From NCBI GenBank assembly GCA_964626885.1, contig CAZVJA010000011.1, positions 1-50,501 on the forward strand: DNA of 50,501 nt, given 5' to 3'. Below are positions 27,294 through 34,969 of the stretch, one piece after another. Origin of the DNA: CAZVJA01 sp964626885 (GTDB lineage Bacteria > Planctomycetota > Planctomycetia > Planctomycetales > Planctomycetaceae). Every line of letters begins with the position of its first letter. Within the stretch, counting starts at the first letter, position 1. Under the pieces are notes generated by a model, which was not told the origin of the DNA, did not search any database, and worked only from the letters and a program-made list of their open reading frames with translations. Position numbers and translations under genes: made by a program.

Positions 27294-27686
27294 CTACCCC
27301 GCGCCGGTCGAAGCACGAACGATTTGACGGAGCGTTGCCGTGAATTTCTTTTCCACGATCGCAAAGACTCTCGCGCGCATGCGGTCGTATTCCCTGATCA
27401 GCGTCTTCGCCGGTTTGGTGAGATGGCTGCGTTGGGATTGTCCGCCCCCGACCTGCGTTTCGACAAGGGTCACCCCGAGAGCCTGCTCGGCTTCCTTCAC
27501 GCGCGACCAGATATGCCGGTAGCTTTTGCCGACGATCGCCGCCGCATCCTTGATCGAGCCGGCTTGCTCGATTGCCTTGAGGATTTCGCTGAGGCCGTGG
27601 CCAAACACGTATTCGCCGTCTGATTCCAGCCAGATCTTCGCACGCGGCACGATACGAGATGTGCTCGTTCGGGATTTCGTCGGCAT
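27294..27686 (-). CDS. ModE-like winged-helix regulator (DNA-binding domain only)
   Basis: A 130-residue protein matching the N-terminal domain of ModE and LysR-type winged helices: LSEILKAIEQAGSIKDAAAI, then KSYRHIWSRVKEAEQALG, then LTKPAKTLIREYDRMR. Full ModE carries C-terminal molybdate-binding (TOBE/MOP) domains, which are absent here, so it may sense by another route or act constitutively. It is divergent from the molybdenum hydroxylase genes, which suggests that it regulates them. The start at 27686 is chosen for the aggag sequence 8 bp upstream; a longer frame would add 16 residues. It converges on the EF-hand gene with 47 bp between stops. Confidence 0.85.
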   Translation of the reverse strand: MPTKSRTSTSRIVPRAKIWLESDGEYVFGHGLSEILKAIEQAGSIKDAAAIVGKSYRHIWSRVKEAEQALGVTLVETQVGGGQSQRSHLTKPAKTLIREYDRMRARVFAIVEKKFTATLRQIVRASTGAG

Positions 27687-27718
27687 GATTTCCGCTCCTG
27701 GATGGGGAGAGCATTCCA

Positions 27719-27747
27719 TTGACGACTTGTACAAGGTATTGTCTATT
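27719..27747 (+). promoter_or_regulatory. Candidate sigma70-type promoter for the molybdenum hydroxylase genes
   Basis: TTGACG at 27719-27724 and TCTATT at 27742-27747 are separated by 17 bp. The -35 is 5 of 6 and the -10 is 4 of 6 against consensus. The position suits transcription of the FAD subunit gene starting at 27808. It is a sequence match only. Confidence 0.4.
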
Positions 27748-27772
27748 CTCAGGAAAGACCATCCTGGACAAT
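27726..27772. promoter_or_regulatory. Candidate operator palindromes between modE-like and hydroxylase genes
   Basis: A perfect 10-bp palindrome, cttgtacaag (27726-27735), lies inside the spacer of the candidate promoter. Just downstream, attgtc (27738-27743) is mirrored by gacaat (27767-27772), and cagga (27750-27754) by tcctg (27762-27766). These could be binding sites for the divergent ModE-like protein. They do not match the E. coli ModE site as I recall it. Confidence 0.35.
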
Positions 27773-27807
27773 TCTAACGATTCACGATCTTGCAGGAATG
27801 TACGCGC

Positions 27808-28704
27808 ATGCGCGACTTTGATTACCAGGCTCCGGCCACTCTCAATCAGGCGATTCAACTGATGGCGGAGGGAAAAGGCCAGGCACGCCCCATGGCCGGC
27901 GGTACCGATCTGATCGATCACGTCCGGACCGGGCGACTTGCCCCCGATCTTCTCGTCGACATCAAGAAGATTTCAGAACTCAACGTGCTGCAACTAGGAG
28001 CCGACGGGTTGCGTCTGGGGGCGGCCGTTCCCTGTTACCGGATCTACGGCGAAGCGAAGATCGCGGAGCAGTACGCGGCCTTGGCCGACAGTTGTCGCAT
28101 CATTGGTGGTATTCAGATTCAAAGCCGGGCGAGTGTTGGTGGAAACCTCTGCAATTCCGGTCCGGCGGCCGACTCGACACCGAGCGTGATCGCGCTTGGC
28201 GGGGTGTGCGTGATCGCAGGGTCGAAAGGAACGCGGACCGTACCGGCCGAAGAGTTCTGTACCGGGCCGGGGAAAAACGTGCTCCAGCCAGGGGAACTGC
28301 TGGTCGAAATTCGTTTTCCCGCGCGGCCTGCCAACAGCGGGTCACATTACCGCCGGCTCATTCCCCGTAACGAAATGGACATTGCCGTCGTCGGTGTCGG
28401 GGCGTCTGTCGAACTCGACGCCGCGAAGAAGAATTTCGTCTCGGCCCGCATCGCACTCGGGGCGGTCGGCCCCACGCCGTTGTTTGCGAAAGCGGCGGGC
28501 GACGCCTTGGCCGGCAAGCCGGTGAGTGACGAAGCGATCGCGGCGGCGGCGGATGCAGCCCGCAAGATCGCCTCACCGATCACCGACATGCGCGGCACGA
28601 AGGAATACCGCCTGCATGTGACCGGCGTGCTCGTCGAGCGGGTCATCAAGGCAGCGGTGGCCCGAGCCCGTGGCGAGAAGGTCGAGCATCGACCGGGACA
28701 TTGA
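27808..28704 (+). CDS. FAD-binding subunit of a molybdenum hydroxylase (xanthine dehydrogenase family, CoxM-like)
   Basis: A 298-residue medium subunit of normal length. The FAD-binding motifs AGGTDL (about residue 31) and SVGGNLCNSGPAADS (about 109-123) are both present. The C-terminal CO-dehydrogenase flavoprotein domain follows (LIPRNEMDIAVVGVG onward). In this enzyme family electrons pass from the Mo site through two 2Fe-2S clusters to this FAD. The start at ATG 27808 has an agga sequence about 10 bp upstream; a TTG at 27790 is less likely. The next gene, the 2Fe-2S subunit, follows after 36 bp. Cytoplasmic: no signal peptide. Confidence 0.92.
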   Translation: MRDFDYQAPATLNQAIQLMAEGKGQARPMAGGTDLIDHVRTGRLAPDLLVDIKKISELNVLQLGADGLRLGAAVPCYRIYGEAKIAEQYAALADSCRIIGGIQIQSRASVGGNLCNSGPAADSTPSVIALGGVCVIAGSKGTRTVPAEEFCTGPGKNVLQPGELLVEIRFPARPANSGSHYRRLIPRNEMDIAVVGVGASVELDAAKKNFVSARIALGAVGPTPLFAKAAGDALAGKPVSDEAIAAAADAARKIASPITDMRGTKEYRLHVTGVLVERVIKAAVARARGEKVEHRPGH

Positions 28705-28740
28705 GAGCGTTCCATAGCTGATTGAAACCTGGAGTCATCC

Positions 28741-29226
28741 ATGTCGAAGAAGCGAATCGTGACGGCCACCATCAATGGGGATGCCGTGGAATTTTTATGC
28801 GAGCCGCGGCAGACGCTGCTGGAAGTGCTGCGCGACGTGCTCGATCTCACCGGCACCAAGGAAGGCTGCACGAACGGCAACTGCGGTGCCTGCACCGTGC
28901 TGTTCAATGGCCGGCCGGTCGATAGCTGTCTCGTCCTCGCCGTCGAGGCGGAAGGAGCCGAGGTCCGCACCATTGAGGGAGTTGCCTGTGGCTCGCATCT
29001 CGACGAGGTTCAACAGGCCTTTCTGGAAGGGGCGGCGCTGCAATGCGGTATCTGCACGCCGGGATTCATCGTTCAGTCAGAGGCCTTGCTTGCAGCGAAC
29101 CCGAATCCCTCCGAGGACGACATCCGCTTTTACTTGGCGGGCAATCTTTGCCGCTGCACCGGATACGACAAGATTGTGAAGGCAGTGCAGTCTGCCGCCC
29201 AAAAGAGAAAAACGGCTGCGAAGTAG
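28741..29226 (+). CDS. 2Fe-2S subunit of the molybdenum hydroxylase (CoxS-like)
   Basis: A 161-residue small subunit. The N-terminal plant-ferredoxin-like domain has the cluster motif CTNGNCGACTVLFNGRPVDS with the fourth Cys directly after. The C-terminal four-helix domain carries the second cluster in QCGICTPGF and LCRCTGY. All eight cysteines expected for two 2Fe-2S clusters are present. It passes electrons between the Mo site and FAD. A tggag element precedes the ATG. It lies between the FAD and Mo subunit genes, giving the order M-S-L known from CoxMSL-type operons. Confidence 0.95.
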   Translation: MSKKRIVTATINGDAVEFLCEPRQTLLEVLRDVLDLTGTKEGCTNGNCGACTVLFNGRPVDSCLVLAVEAEGAEVRTIEGVACGSHLDEVQQAFLEGAALQCGICTPGFIVQSEALLAANPNPSEDDIRFYLAGNLCRCTGYDKIVKAVQSAAQKRKTAAK

Positions 29227-29252
29227 CCGTACGACCCGAAAAGGATTGAACT

Positions 29253-31538
29253 ATGGCGACAGCCGACAAGCCGAAATACAAAGTCATCGGAACCCGCCCG
29301 ATTCGTCACGACGGGTACGACAAAGTCACCGGCCGCGCGAAGTATGGGGCCGATATCAAGCTGACCGGCATGCTCCATGGGGTGATCCTCCGCAGTCCGC
29401 ATGCGCATGCAAAAATCAAAAGCATCGACACCTCCGCAGCGGAGAAAATCCCCGGAGTCCGCGCGGTCGTCACGTCGGCCGATCTGCCGGAGCAGGGGGA
29501 CCGCCACGTCGAACTGGGGGAAGGTGTCGCGAACATGCGGCATCTGAGCGCGAATATTCTTGCGCGGGGGAAAGTCCTTTACAAAGGGCACGCGGTCGCG
29601 GCAGTCGCCGCCGATACACCGCACATTGCCGCCGAGGCGATTCAGAAGATCAAAGTCGAATACGAACCACTTCCACCGGTGCTCGACGTCCGTGCTGCCA
29701 TGCGTGACGACGCGCCGATTCTGAATGACGATGTCCGCACAGCGTCGCTCGGCGCGTTGCCCGAATCGAAGAGCAGCAAGCCGACGAACGTCGCCAAGCA
29801 CATGCTCTTCGAGAAAGGAGACATCGCGAAGGGCTTCGAGCAGGCGAGCGTCGTCGTTGAGCGCGAGTTCGAGACCGCCACCGTGCACCAAGGCTACATC
29901 GAGCCGCACAATGCGACCGCTCTCTGGAACCCCGACGGCAAAGTGACCGTCTGGATGAGCACGCAGGGAACGTTCACTGCCCGCCAGCAGACCGCCGAAC
30001 TGCTCCGCATCCCGGTCTCCGACGTCAAAGTCATCCCGATGGAAATCGGGGGCGGGTTCGGCGGTAAAATCGCCGTCTATCTCCCGCCGGTTGCGGCTGC
30101 CCTCTCGAAGAAGACCGGGCGTCCGGTGAAAGTCGTAATGGACCGCGCCGCTGTCTTCGAGGCAACAGGTCCCACCCCCGGCTCGTACATCCGCGTGAAG
30201 ATTGGTGCGAACAAAGAGGGGAAGATCGTCGCCGCCGACGCTTGGCTGGCCTATGAAGCGGGCGCCTTCCCCGGTTCACCGGTTGGACCCGGTTGCATGT
30301 GCATCTTCGCTTGTTACGACATTCCGAACGCCCGGGTCGAAGGTTTCGACGTATGCGTGAACAAGCCCCGCACGAATGCCTACCGCGCGCCGGGGGCAAC
30401 GAACGCCGCCTTCGCCGCCGAAACGGTAATCGACGAAATCTGCGAGCAGCTCAAGATTGATCCCGCCGAGTTCCGTCTGAAGAACGCCGCGAAGGAAGGA
30501 ACCCGCCGCGTCGACGGTCCGGTTTTCGCGCGGATCGGCATGCATGAGACGGTTGAAGCGATCAAGAACAGCGCGCATTACAAATCGCCGGTCAAAGGGA
30601 AGAATTGCGGCCGGGGGATCGCGTCCGGCTTCTGGTTTAACATCGGCCTGAAGTCGTCAGTCACGGCGACGGTAAACCTCGACGGCACGGTGTCGCTGGT
30701 TGAAGGTTCGACCGACATCGGCGGCAGCCGCACTTCGATCGCGATGCAATTGGCGGAGACGCTCGGCATCACCGCCGAAGCGGTCCATCCCGCGGTGGTC
30801 GATACCGACAGCATCGGTTACACCGACGTCACCGGCGGCAGCCGCGTCACCTTCGCGACCGGCATTGCCGCGGTCGAAGCAGCCAAAGACATCCAGCGGC
30901 AAATGATCGACCGCGCGGCGATGATGTGGGATGTCAAGCCGGAGCAGGTGCGGTACGAAAATGGCTCGATCATCGGCCCCGGCAAGAACCGCATGACGTT
31001 CCAGGAGATGTCAGAGCAGATCAACGCCACTGGCGGACCGATCATCGGCCGCGGCACGTCGAGCGAAGCAAACCAGGCGGGGGCCTTCGGCACGCACTGC
31101 GTCGATGTCGAGGTCGATCCCGACACCGGCAAGGTGCAGATCCTCCGCTACACCGCCGCGCAGGACGCCGGCACCGCCATTCATCCCAGTTACGTCGAAG
31201 GACAGATTCAAGGGGGAGCTGTCCAAGGCATCGGTTGGGCGCTCAATGAGGAATACTGGTACGACGACAAGGGAGCGATGCGGAACGCGACCTATCTCGA
31301 TTACCGCATCCCCACCTGTTACGACGTGCCGATGATCGACACGATCATTGTCGAAGTCCCCGACCCGCAGCATCCCTACGGTGTGCGCGGCGTCGGCGAA
31401 GTGCCGATCTGCCCGCCTCCAGCCGCGATTGCGAATGCAATCCATCAAGCGGTGGGAGTGCGAATGCATCAGCTTCCAATGTCCCCCCCGCGCGTGCTCG
31501 ACGCGGTGTTGCACAAGGGAAATGGCAAGAAATCGTAG
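29253..31538 (+). CDS. Molybdopterin-binding large subunit of the molybdenum hydroxylase (xanthine dehydrogenase family)
   Basis: A 761-residue catalytic subunit. It has the aldehyde oxidase/xanthine dehydrogenase a/b hammerhead start (GYDKVTGRAKYGADI), the Mo-cofactor segment GGGFGGKI near residue 265, NAYRAPGATNAAF near 375, and the conserved catalytic Glu in VRGVGEVPI near residue 713. The AYxCSFR active-site loop of true aerobic CO dehydrogenase is absent, so CO oxidation is unlikely; hydroxylation of a purine, aldehyde or aromatic compound is more plausible. The substrate cannot be read from sequence alone. No Tat signal is present, so the complex is cytoplasmic. It is followed after 9 bp by a MoaD/ThiS-like gene. 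Confidence 0.93.
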   Translation: MATADKPKYKVIGTRPIRHDGYDKVTGRAKYGADIKLTGMLHGVILRSPHAHAKIKSIDTSAAEKIPGVRAVVTSADLPEQGDRHVELGEGVANMRHLSANILARGKVLYKGHAVAAVAADTPHIAAEAIQKIKVEYEPLPPVLDVRAAMRDDAPILNDDVRTASLGALPESKSSKPTNVAKHMLFEKGDIAKGFEQASVVVEREFETATVHQGYIEPHNATALWNPDGKVTVWMSTQGTFTARQQTAELLRIPVSDVKVIPMEIGGGFGGKIAVYLPPVAAALSKKTGRPVKVVMDRAAVFEATGPTPGSYIRVKIGANKEGKIVAADAWLAYEAGAFPGSPVGPGCMCIFACYDIPNARVEGFDVCVNKPRTNAYRAPGATNAAFAAETVIDEICEQLKIDPAEFRLKNAAKEGTRRVDGPVFARIGMHETVEAIKNSAHYKSPVKGKNCGRGIASGFWFNIGLKSSVTATVNLDGTVSLVEGSTDIGGSRTSIAMQLAETLGITAEAVHPAVVDTDSIGYTDVTGGSRVTFATGIAAVEAAKDIQRQMIDRAAMMWDVKPEQVRYENGSIIGPGKNRMTFQEMSEQINATGGPIIGRGTSSEANQAGAFGTHCVDVEVDPDTGKVQILRYTAAQDAGTAIHPSYVEGQIQGGAVQGIGWALNEEYWYDDKGAMRNATYLDYRIPTCYDVPMIDTIIVEVPDPQHPYGVRGVGEVPICPPPAAIANAIHQAVGVRMHQLPMSPPRVLDAVLHKGNGKKS

Positions 31539-31547
31539 CGGTGAAGC

Positions 31548-31811
31548 ATGCCGCGCGTCTTCATTCCTCCGGCGCTGAGATCCGTCACCGGCGGCCATGA
31601 CACCGTCGACGTCGGTGGCCGCACGGTCCGCGAAGTCATCGACAACCTCGATGCGACCTTTCCCGGCATGAAAGAGCGGCTCTGCCAGGGAAACAGCTTG
31701 CAGCCGGGGCTCACGGTCGCGGTTGACGGCTCGGTGACGGCGCTCGGGTTGTGGCAGCGCGTCTGGGACGAATCGGAGATCCACTTCCTCCCGGCTATCG
31801 GCGGGGGGTAA
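31548..31811 (+). CDS. MoaD/ThiS-like ubiquitin-fold sulfur carrier
   Basis: An 87-residue beta-grasp protein with typical core segments VREVIDNLDATFPGM and LTVAVDG, ending in AIGGG. The C-terminal Gly-Gly is required for adenylation and thiocarboxylation in MoaD and ThiS. MoaD delivers sulfur to make the molybdopterin dithiolene. Its place 9 bp after the Mo subunit gene suggests a dedicated cofactor supply or sulfuration role for this hydroxylase. The extra third Gly is slightly unusual. A role as a ThiS-like carrier in another pathway cannot be excluded; the operon context favours MoaD. Confidence 0.85.
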   Translation: MPRVFIPPALRSVTGGHDTVDVGGRTVREVIDNLDATFPGMKERLCQGNSLQPGLTVAVDGSVTALGLWQRVWDESEIHFLPAIGGG

Positions 31812-31865
31812 GCAGCCGGCAATGGGAATCCGGAAACAGGAGCATTGGAACCCCCATACTCCAAG

Positions 31866-31938
31866 CCGACGACTTGTCGTCGGAAATACACCAGACATTC
31901 CTCAAACATTCGCGGGCTGGTCTGACGGCGAAGCCGTC
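31866..31938. repeat. Two palindromes between convergent genes
   Basis: At 31866-31883, ccgacgac and gtcgtcgg form an 8-bp stem with a 2-nt centre. At 31924-31938, gacggc and gccgtc form a 6-bp stem with a gaa loop, followed by a G-run. They lie between the MoaD-like stop and the stop of the convergent membrane-protein gene, so they may serve as transcript ends for both strands or be dispersed REP-type units. Confidence 0.5.
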
Positions 31939-31974
31939 GGTTTGGGGGGGTGATTCCAAGAATCCGTTTGGATT

Positions 31975-32472
31975 TCAATATGTTCGCGCGGCCATGCGCG
32001 CAATCGTGGTCAGGTACATGCCGAGCAATCCCACTTCGGCGATCGAGAGGACTAGCGCGAGCATGAACGACAATCGCACATGAGAGATCAGCCAGAAAAC
32101 CGCGCCGCAGACGTAATTCGCCCCGGCAAAGAAAAGATACATTTGAAAGTGACCGTAAGAATTCACCCGCTCGTTGAACGCCTTCGTGACCAAGAGACCA
32201 CTCCATCCGATCAGGATAAGCAGGTAGCCAACATCCAGACGTAGATTCCTCGCCACGCCGACGATCGCTGATAGTCCTGACAGAATGAGAGACAACAGGG
32301 CGCCCAACGCGCCGCCGACCCACCCCACGATGTATGGATCATCGGACAGCAGAGGATTGACACGTTGTTCGGCGAGTATCCCGAGCAACCAGCCCGCCAG
32401 TGAGAGCGAACAAAAAGCCAGCCAAGCTCTTAGAATCGCCTCTATGGAGCCGCGCCAAGATGAATAGTCCAT
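31975..32472 (-). CDS. Small multi-pass membrane protein, unknown function
   Basis: A 165-residue protein that I do not recognise. Four to five hydrophobic helices are visible: about 14-34 (LRAWLAFCSLSLAGWLLGIL), 47-72, 80-96, 109-127 and 130-155. A strong ggagg Shine-Dalgarno lies 6 bp before the ATG at 32472, which supports a real gene. There are no conserved charged motifs that suggest transport or catalysis. It is convergent with the molybdenum hydroxylase operon and divergent from the ECF sigma gene. Base use is like that of its neighbours. Confidence 0.7.
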   Translation of the reverse strand: MDYSSWRGSIEAILRAWLAFCSLSLAGWLLGILAEQRVNPLLSDDPYIVGWVGGALGALLSLILSGLSAIVGVARNLRLDVGYLLILIGWSGLLVTKAFNERVNSYGHFQMYLFFAGANYVCGAVFWLISHVRLSFMLALVLSIAEVGLLGMYLTTIARMAARTY

Positions 32473-32652
32473 GTTCGCCTCCGCAGAAAAGACAGGCGTA
32501 TTGGTTGGCGATTTATCACACTGGATTCAGCGAAATCTCGGATGCATAACTCCCATCCGCTACGAGAATTGTGCTTAAATTCCGTTTTTTCGGCCGATTG
32601 CCGTGAAAGATCCCCTCTCCCCGCTCGTGTATAAGAGTAGTCGGAGTCGTTT

Positions 32653-33255
32653 ATGTCGCGAGTGCCCGAAACGCGAGCCAGCCTGATTGTGCGCCTTCCC
32701 AGCGCACAGGATGCGGCCGCGTGGCGGGAGTTCGTGGCGATTTATGAGCCGTTTGTGTTTCGATTCGCGCGGCGACATGGCCTGCAGGAAGCGGACGCCG
32801 CCGAACTGGTACAGAACGTGTTGCTGGCGGTCATCAAAGCAGTGGGACGTTGGCAGAGCGATCCGCGCCGGGCGCGGTTCCGGTCGTGGCTGTTCACCAT
32901 CGCGAGGAATCAGCTGCTCGATCTGCTCGCGAAGAAGGGGAGGCAGCCGGTCCGGAGCGGGTCGTCAAGCGTGATTGAAAAGTTGAACAATCTGCCGGCC
33001 GCCGACGAGTTGGAATCGCGTCTGATTCTGGAGCATCGTCGCGAGCTGTTCCGCTGGGCGGCAGCGCGGGTCAAGGAGACAGTCACCGAACAAACCTGGC
33101 AGGCCTTTCGACTGACCGGGGTCGAGAATATGCCGGTCGAAGATGCGGCAAAGCAGCTCGGCATGAGCGTCGGTGCGGTCTACATCGCCCGCAGCCGCGT
33201 GATTGCCCGGCTGCGGCAAGAGGTGGCACAACTGGAGGGGGACGATGCGTTGTAA
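32653..33255 (+). CDS. ECF-type RNA polymerase sigma factor
   Basis: A 200-residue sigma-70 family protein of ECF size. Region 2 is clear (FVFRFARRHGLQEADAAELV, then RFRSWLFTIARNQLLDLL), and region 4 ends in DAAKQLGMSVGAVYIARSRV, a helix-turn-helix for the -35 element. The linker between them carries Gly/Ser. Planctomycetes encode many such sigma factors next to Ser/Thr kinases. The kinase gene starts 11 bp before this gene ends, so translation is coupled. Regulation by that kinase, through phosphorylation or its anti-sigma-like zinc motif, is inferred. Confidence 0.93.
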   Translation: MSRVPETRASLIVRLPSAQDAAAWREFVAIYEPFVFRFARRHGLQEADAAELVQNVLLAVIKAVGRWQSDPRRARFRSWLFTIARNQLLDLLAKKGRQPVRSGSSSVIEKLNNLPAADELESRLILEHRRELFRWAAARVKETVTEQTWQAFRLTGVENMPVEDAAKQLGMSVGAVYIARSRVIARLRQEVAQLEGDDAL

Positions 33256-34864
33256 AGGGAAAGACTGGTTCGTCGACATACTGCTCGGCGTCGACCAGGA
33301 TAGCCGCGCGTACCGCGATGCCGCCCGGCACGTCGAGTCGTGCCCCGCCTGTCAGGAACTGCTCGCGAAGGCATCTCAGCGTGATGTGCTCGTCGGTGAA
33401 ATCTGCGACACGCTCCGCAACTCGGGGGAGCTGACGGTCAACCCGGCGCACGAGTCTTCCTCGTCGATCATCGTATCGGTCGAATCGCTGATGGCCGAGG
33501 ACAACCCGATCGACTACGAACCGGTCTCGCTCGAATTTCTCGCTCCCGCGTCGCATCCCGAGATGCTTGGCCGCATCGGCCGGTACGACGTCGAACGGCT
33601 GATCGGCACCGGCGGCATGGGGATGGTGCTCAAAGGGTTCGATTCCGAGCTGCACCGCGTGGTGGCGGTGAAGGTGCTCCTGCCGCATCTGGCCAACAGC
33701 GGCGCGGCCCGCCGTCGGTTCGCGCGGGAAGCCCAGGCAGCGGCGGCGGTCGTGCATGAGCATGTCATCCCGATTTACAACGTCGAGTCGGACGGCGAAC
33801 TGCCGTACCTCGTCATGCAGTACGTCCCGGGGCAATCGCTCCAGGCGCGGGTTGATGAACAAGGCCCGCTCGATGTGAAGGAATCGCTGCGTCTCGCGCG
33901 GCAAATCGCGGCGGGACTGGCGGCGGCCCACGAGCAGGGTCTCGTGCATCGCGACGTGAAGCCGGCCAACATTCTACTGGAAGATACCGTCGATCGCGTG
34001 TTGATCTCAGACTTCGGTCTCGCGCGGGCGGTCGATGACGCGGGATTTACCCGCACCGGCACCGTCGCGGGAACACCGCATTACATGTCTCCCGAGCAGG
34101 CGAGCGGCCAATCGATCGATCATCGCTCCGACCTGTTCAGCCTGGGAGCGGTGATTTACTTCATGTGCGCGGGGCGGCCCCCCTTCCGGGCCGATTCGGC
34201 CATGGCGGTGCTCAATCGTATTTGTCATGAGGCACATCGTCCGCTCGATGATGTGAACGCCGACGTTCCGGTCGAACTGGTGGATCTGGTCGATACGTTG
34301 CTGGCGAAGAAGGCGGATGACCGATTCGCGACCGCCAGCGTAGTCGAATCAAAGCTGGCGGCGCTGCTCTCGGACTTGCAGCAGGGGCGACACTCAACGC
34401 GGCTCCGCTGGCTGCGGCGTTTGAAACGGCGGCGCTTGTTGTTGTGGCGGACCGGGTTGGTCGGCGCGGCGACTGCGGTCTGCATGTTGGCGGGGGCACT
34501 CCTCATGTATTTCTCCGGGACTACGAACACATCTACCGAGAGTAAGCCGAAGCAAGTCGGCGCGTTCCCCGTGCAGCGCGAAGCTCCTGCGATCAAACGG
34601 GACTCCGCGCCGTCGAAAACGGATGTAGCCGTGACTCCCGGGCTGATTCCGCAAGACACATTCGCGAACGACCTGCGGGAATTGCGGCAGTTGCTGGACA
34701 ATATCGAATCACAGCAGCAGTCGGATCTGCGAGGAGTGATATCGACTGGAAGGAGGCCGGGTGTGTTCGATGAGAACTGGCGAACCGGGATGGCGGACCT
34801 TCAGTCACAGGTCAACCGGCTGGAGTCGCGCGGCGAACGATCGACAGTAGAAGATGGCAAATAG
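33245..34864 (+). CDS. Transmembrane serine/threonine protein kinase with N-terminal HxxxCxxC motif
   Basis: A 539-residue protein. Residues 29-36 read HVESCPAC, the H-x3-C-x2-C pattern of zinc-binding anti-sigma (zf-HC2-like) domains. A PknB-type kinase domain spans about 114-375: glycine loop GTGGMG at 121-126, Lys143 in VAVKVL, HRD at 235-237, DFG at 256-258, and GTPHYMSPEQ. Basic residues precede a single membrane helix at about 410-432, and a polar tail of about 105 residues lies outside. The kinase domain is therefore cytoplasmic. The ATG at 33245 follows a G-rich ribosome-binding site and overlaps the sigma gene. The fusion suggests that one protein both binds and phosphorylates the sigma factor, which is an inference. 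Confidence 0.92.
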   Translation: MRCKGKDWFVDILLGVDQDSRAYRDAARHVESCPACQELLAKASQRDVLVGEICDTLRNSGELTVNPAHESSSSIIVSVESLMAEDNPIDYEPVSLEFLAPASHPEMLGRIGRYDVERLIGTGGMGMVLKGFDSELHRVVAVKVLLPHLANSGAARRRFAREAQAAAAVVHEHVIPIYNVESDGELPYLVMQYVPGQSLQARVDEQGPLDVKESLRLARQIAAGLAAAHEQGLVHRDVKPANILLEDTVDRVLISDFGLARAVDDAGFTRTGTVAGTPHYMSPEQASGQSIDHRSDLFSLGAVIYFMCAGRPPFRADSAMAVLNRICHEAHRPLDDVNADVPVELVDLVDTLLAKKADDRFATASVVESKLAALLSDLQQGRHSTRLRWLRRLKRRRLLLWRTGLVGAATAVCMLAGALLMYFSGTTNTSTESKPKQVGAFPVQREAPAIKRDSAPSKTDVAVTPGLIPQDTFANDLRELRQLLDNIESQQQSDLRGVISTGRRPGVFDENWRTGMADLQSQVNRLESRGERSTVEDGK

Positions 34865-34969
34865 CTGAGCAGAGAAAGAACAAGCATGGAGATACCGCAC
34901 GACCTTCCCACTGGCGGGCAATCCGGCAGTGGCAACCCACAAACAGGTGAATACGCAAAGGAGTATTCG

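Noticed and set aside
29253..31538. Aerobic CO dehydrogenase large subunit
   Set aside because: The CoxL active-site loop AYxCSFR is missing; the aligned segment reads NAYRAPGATN.
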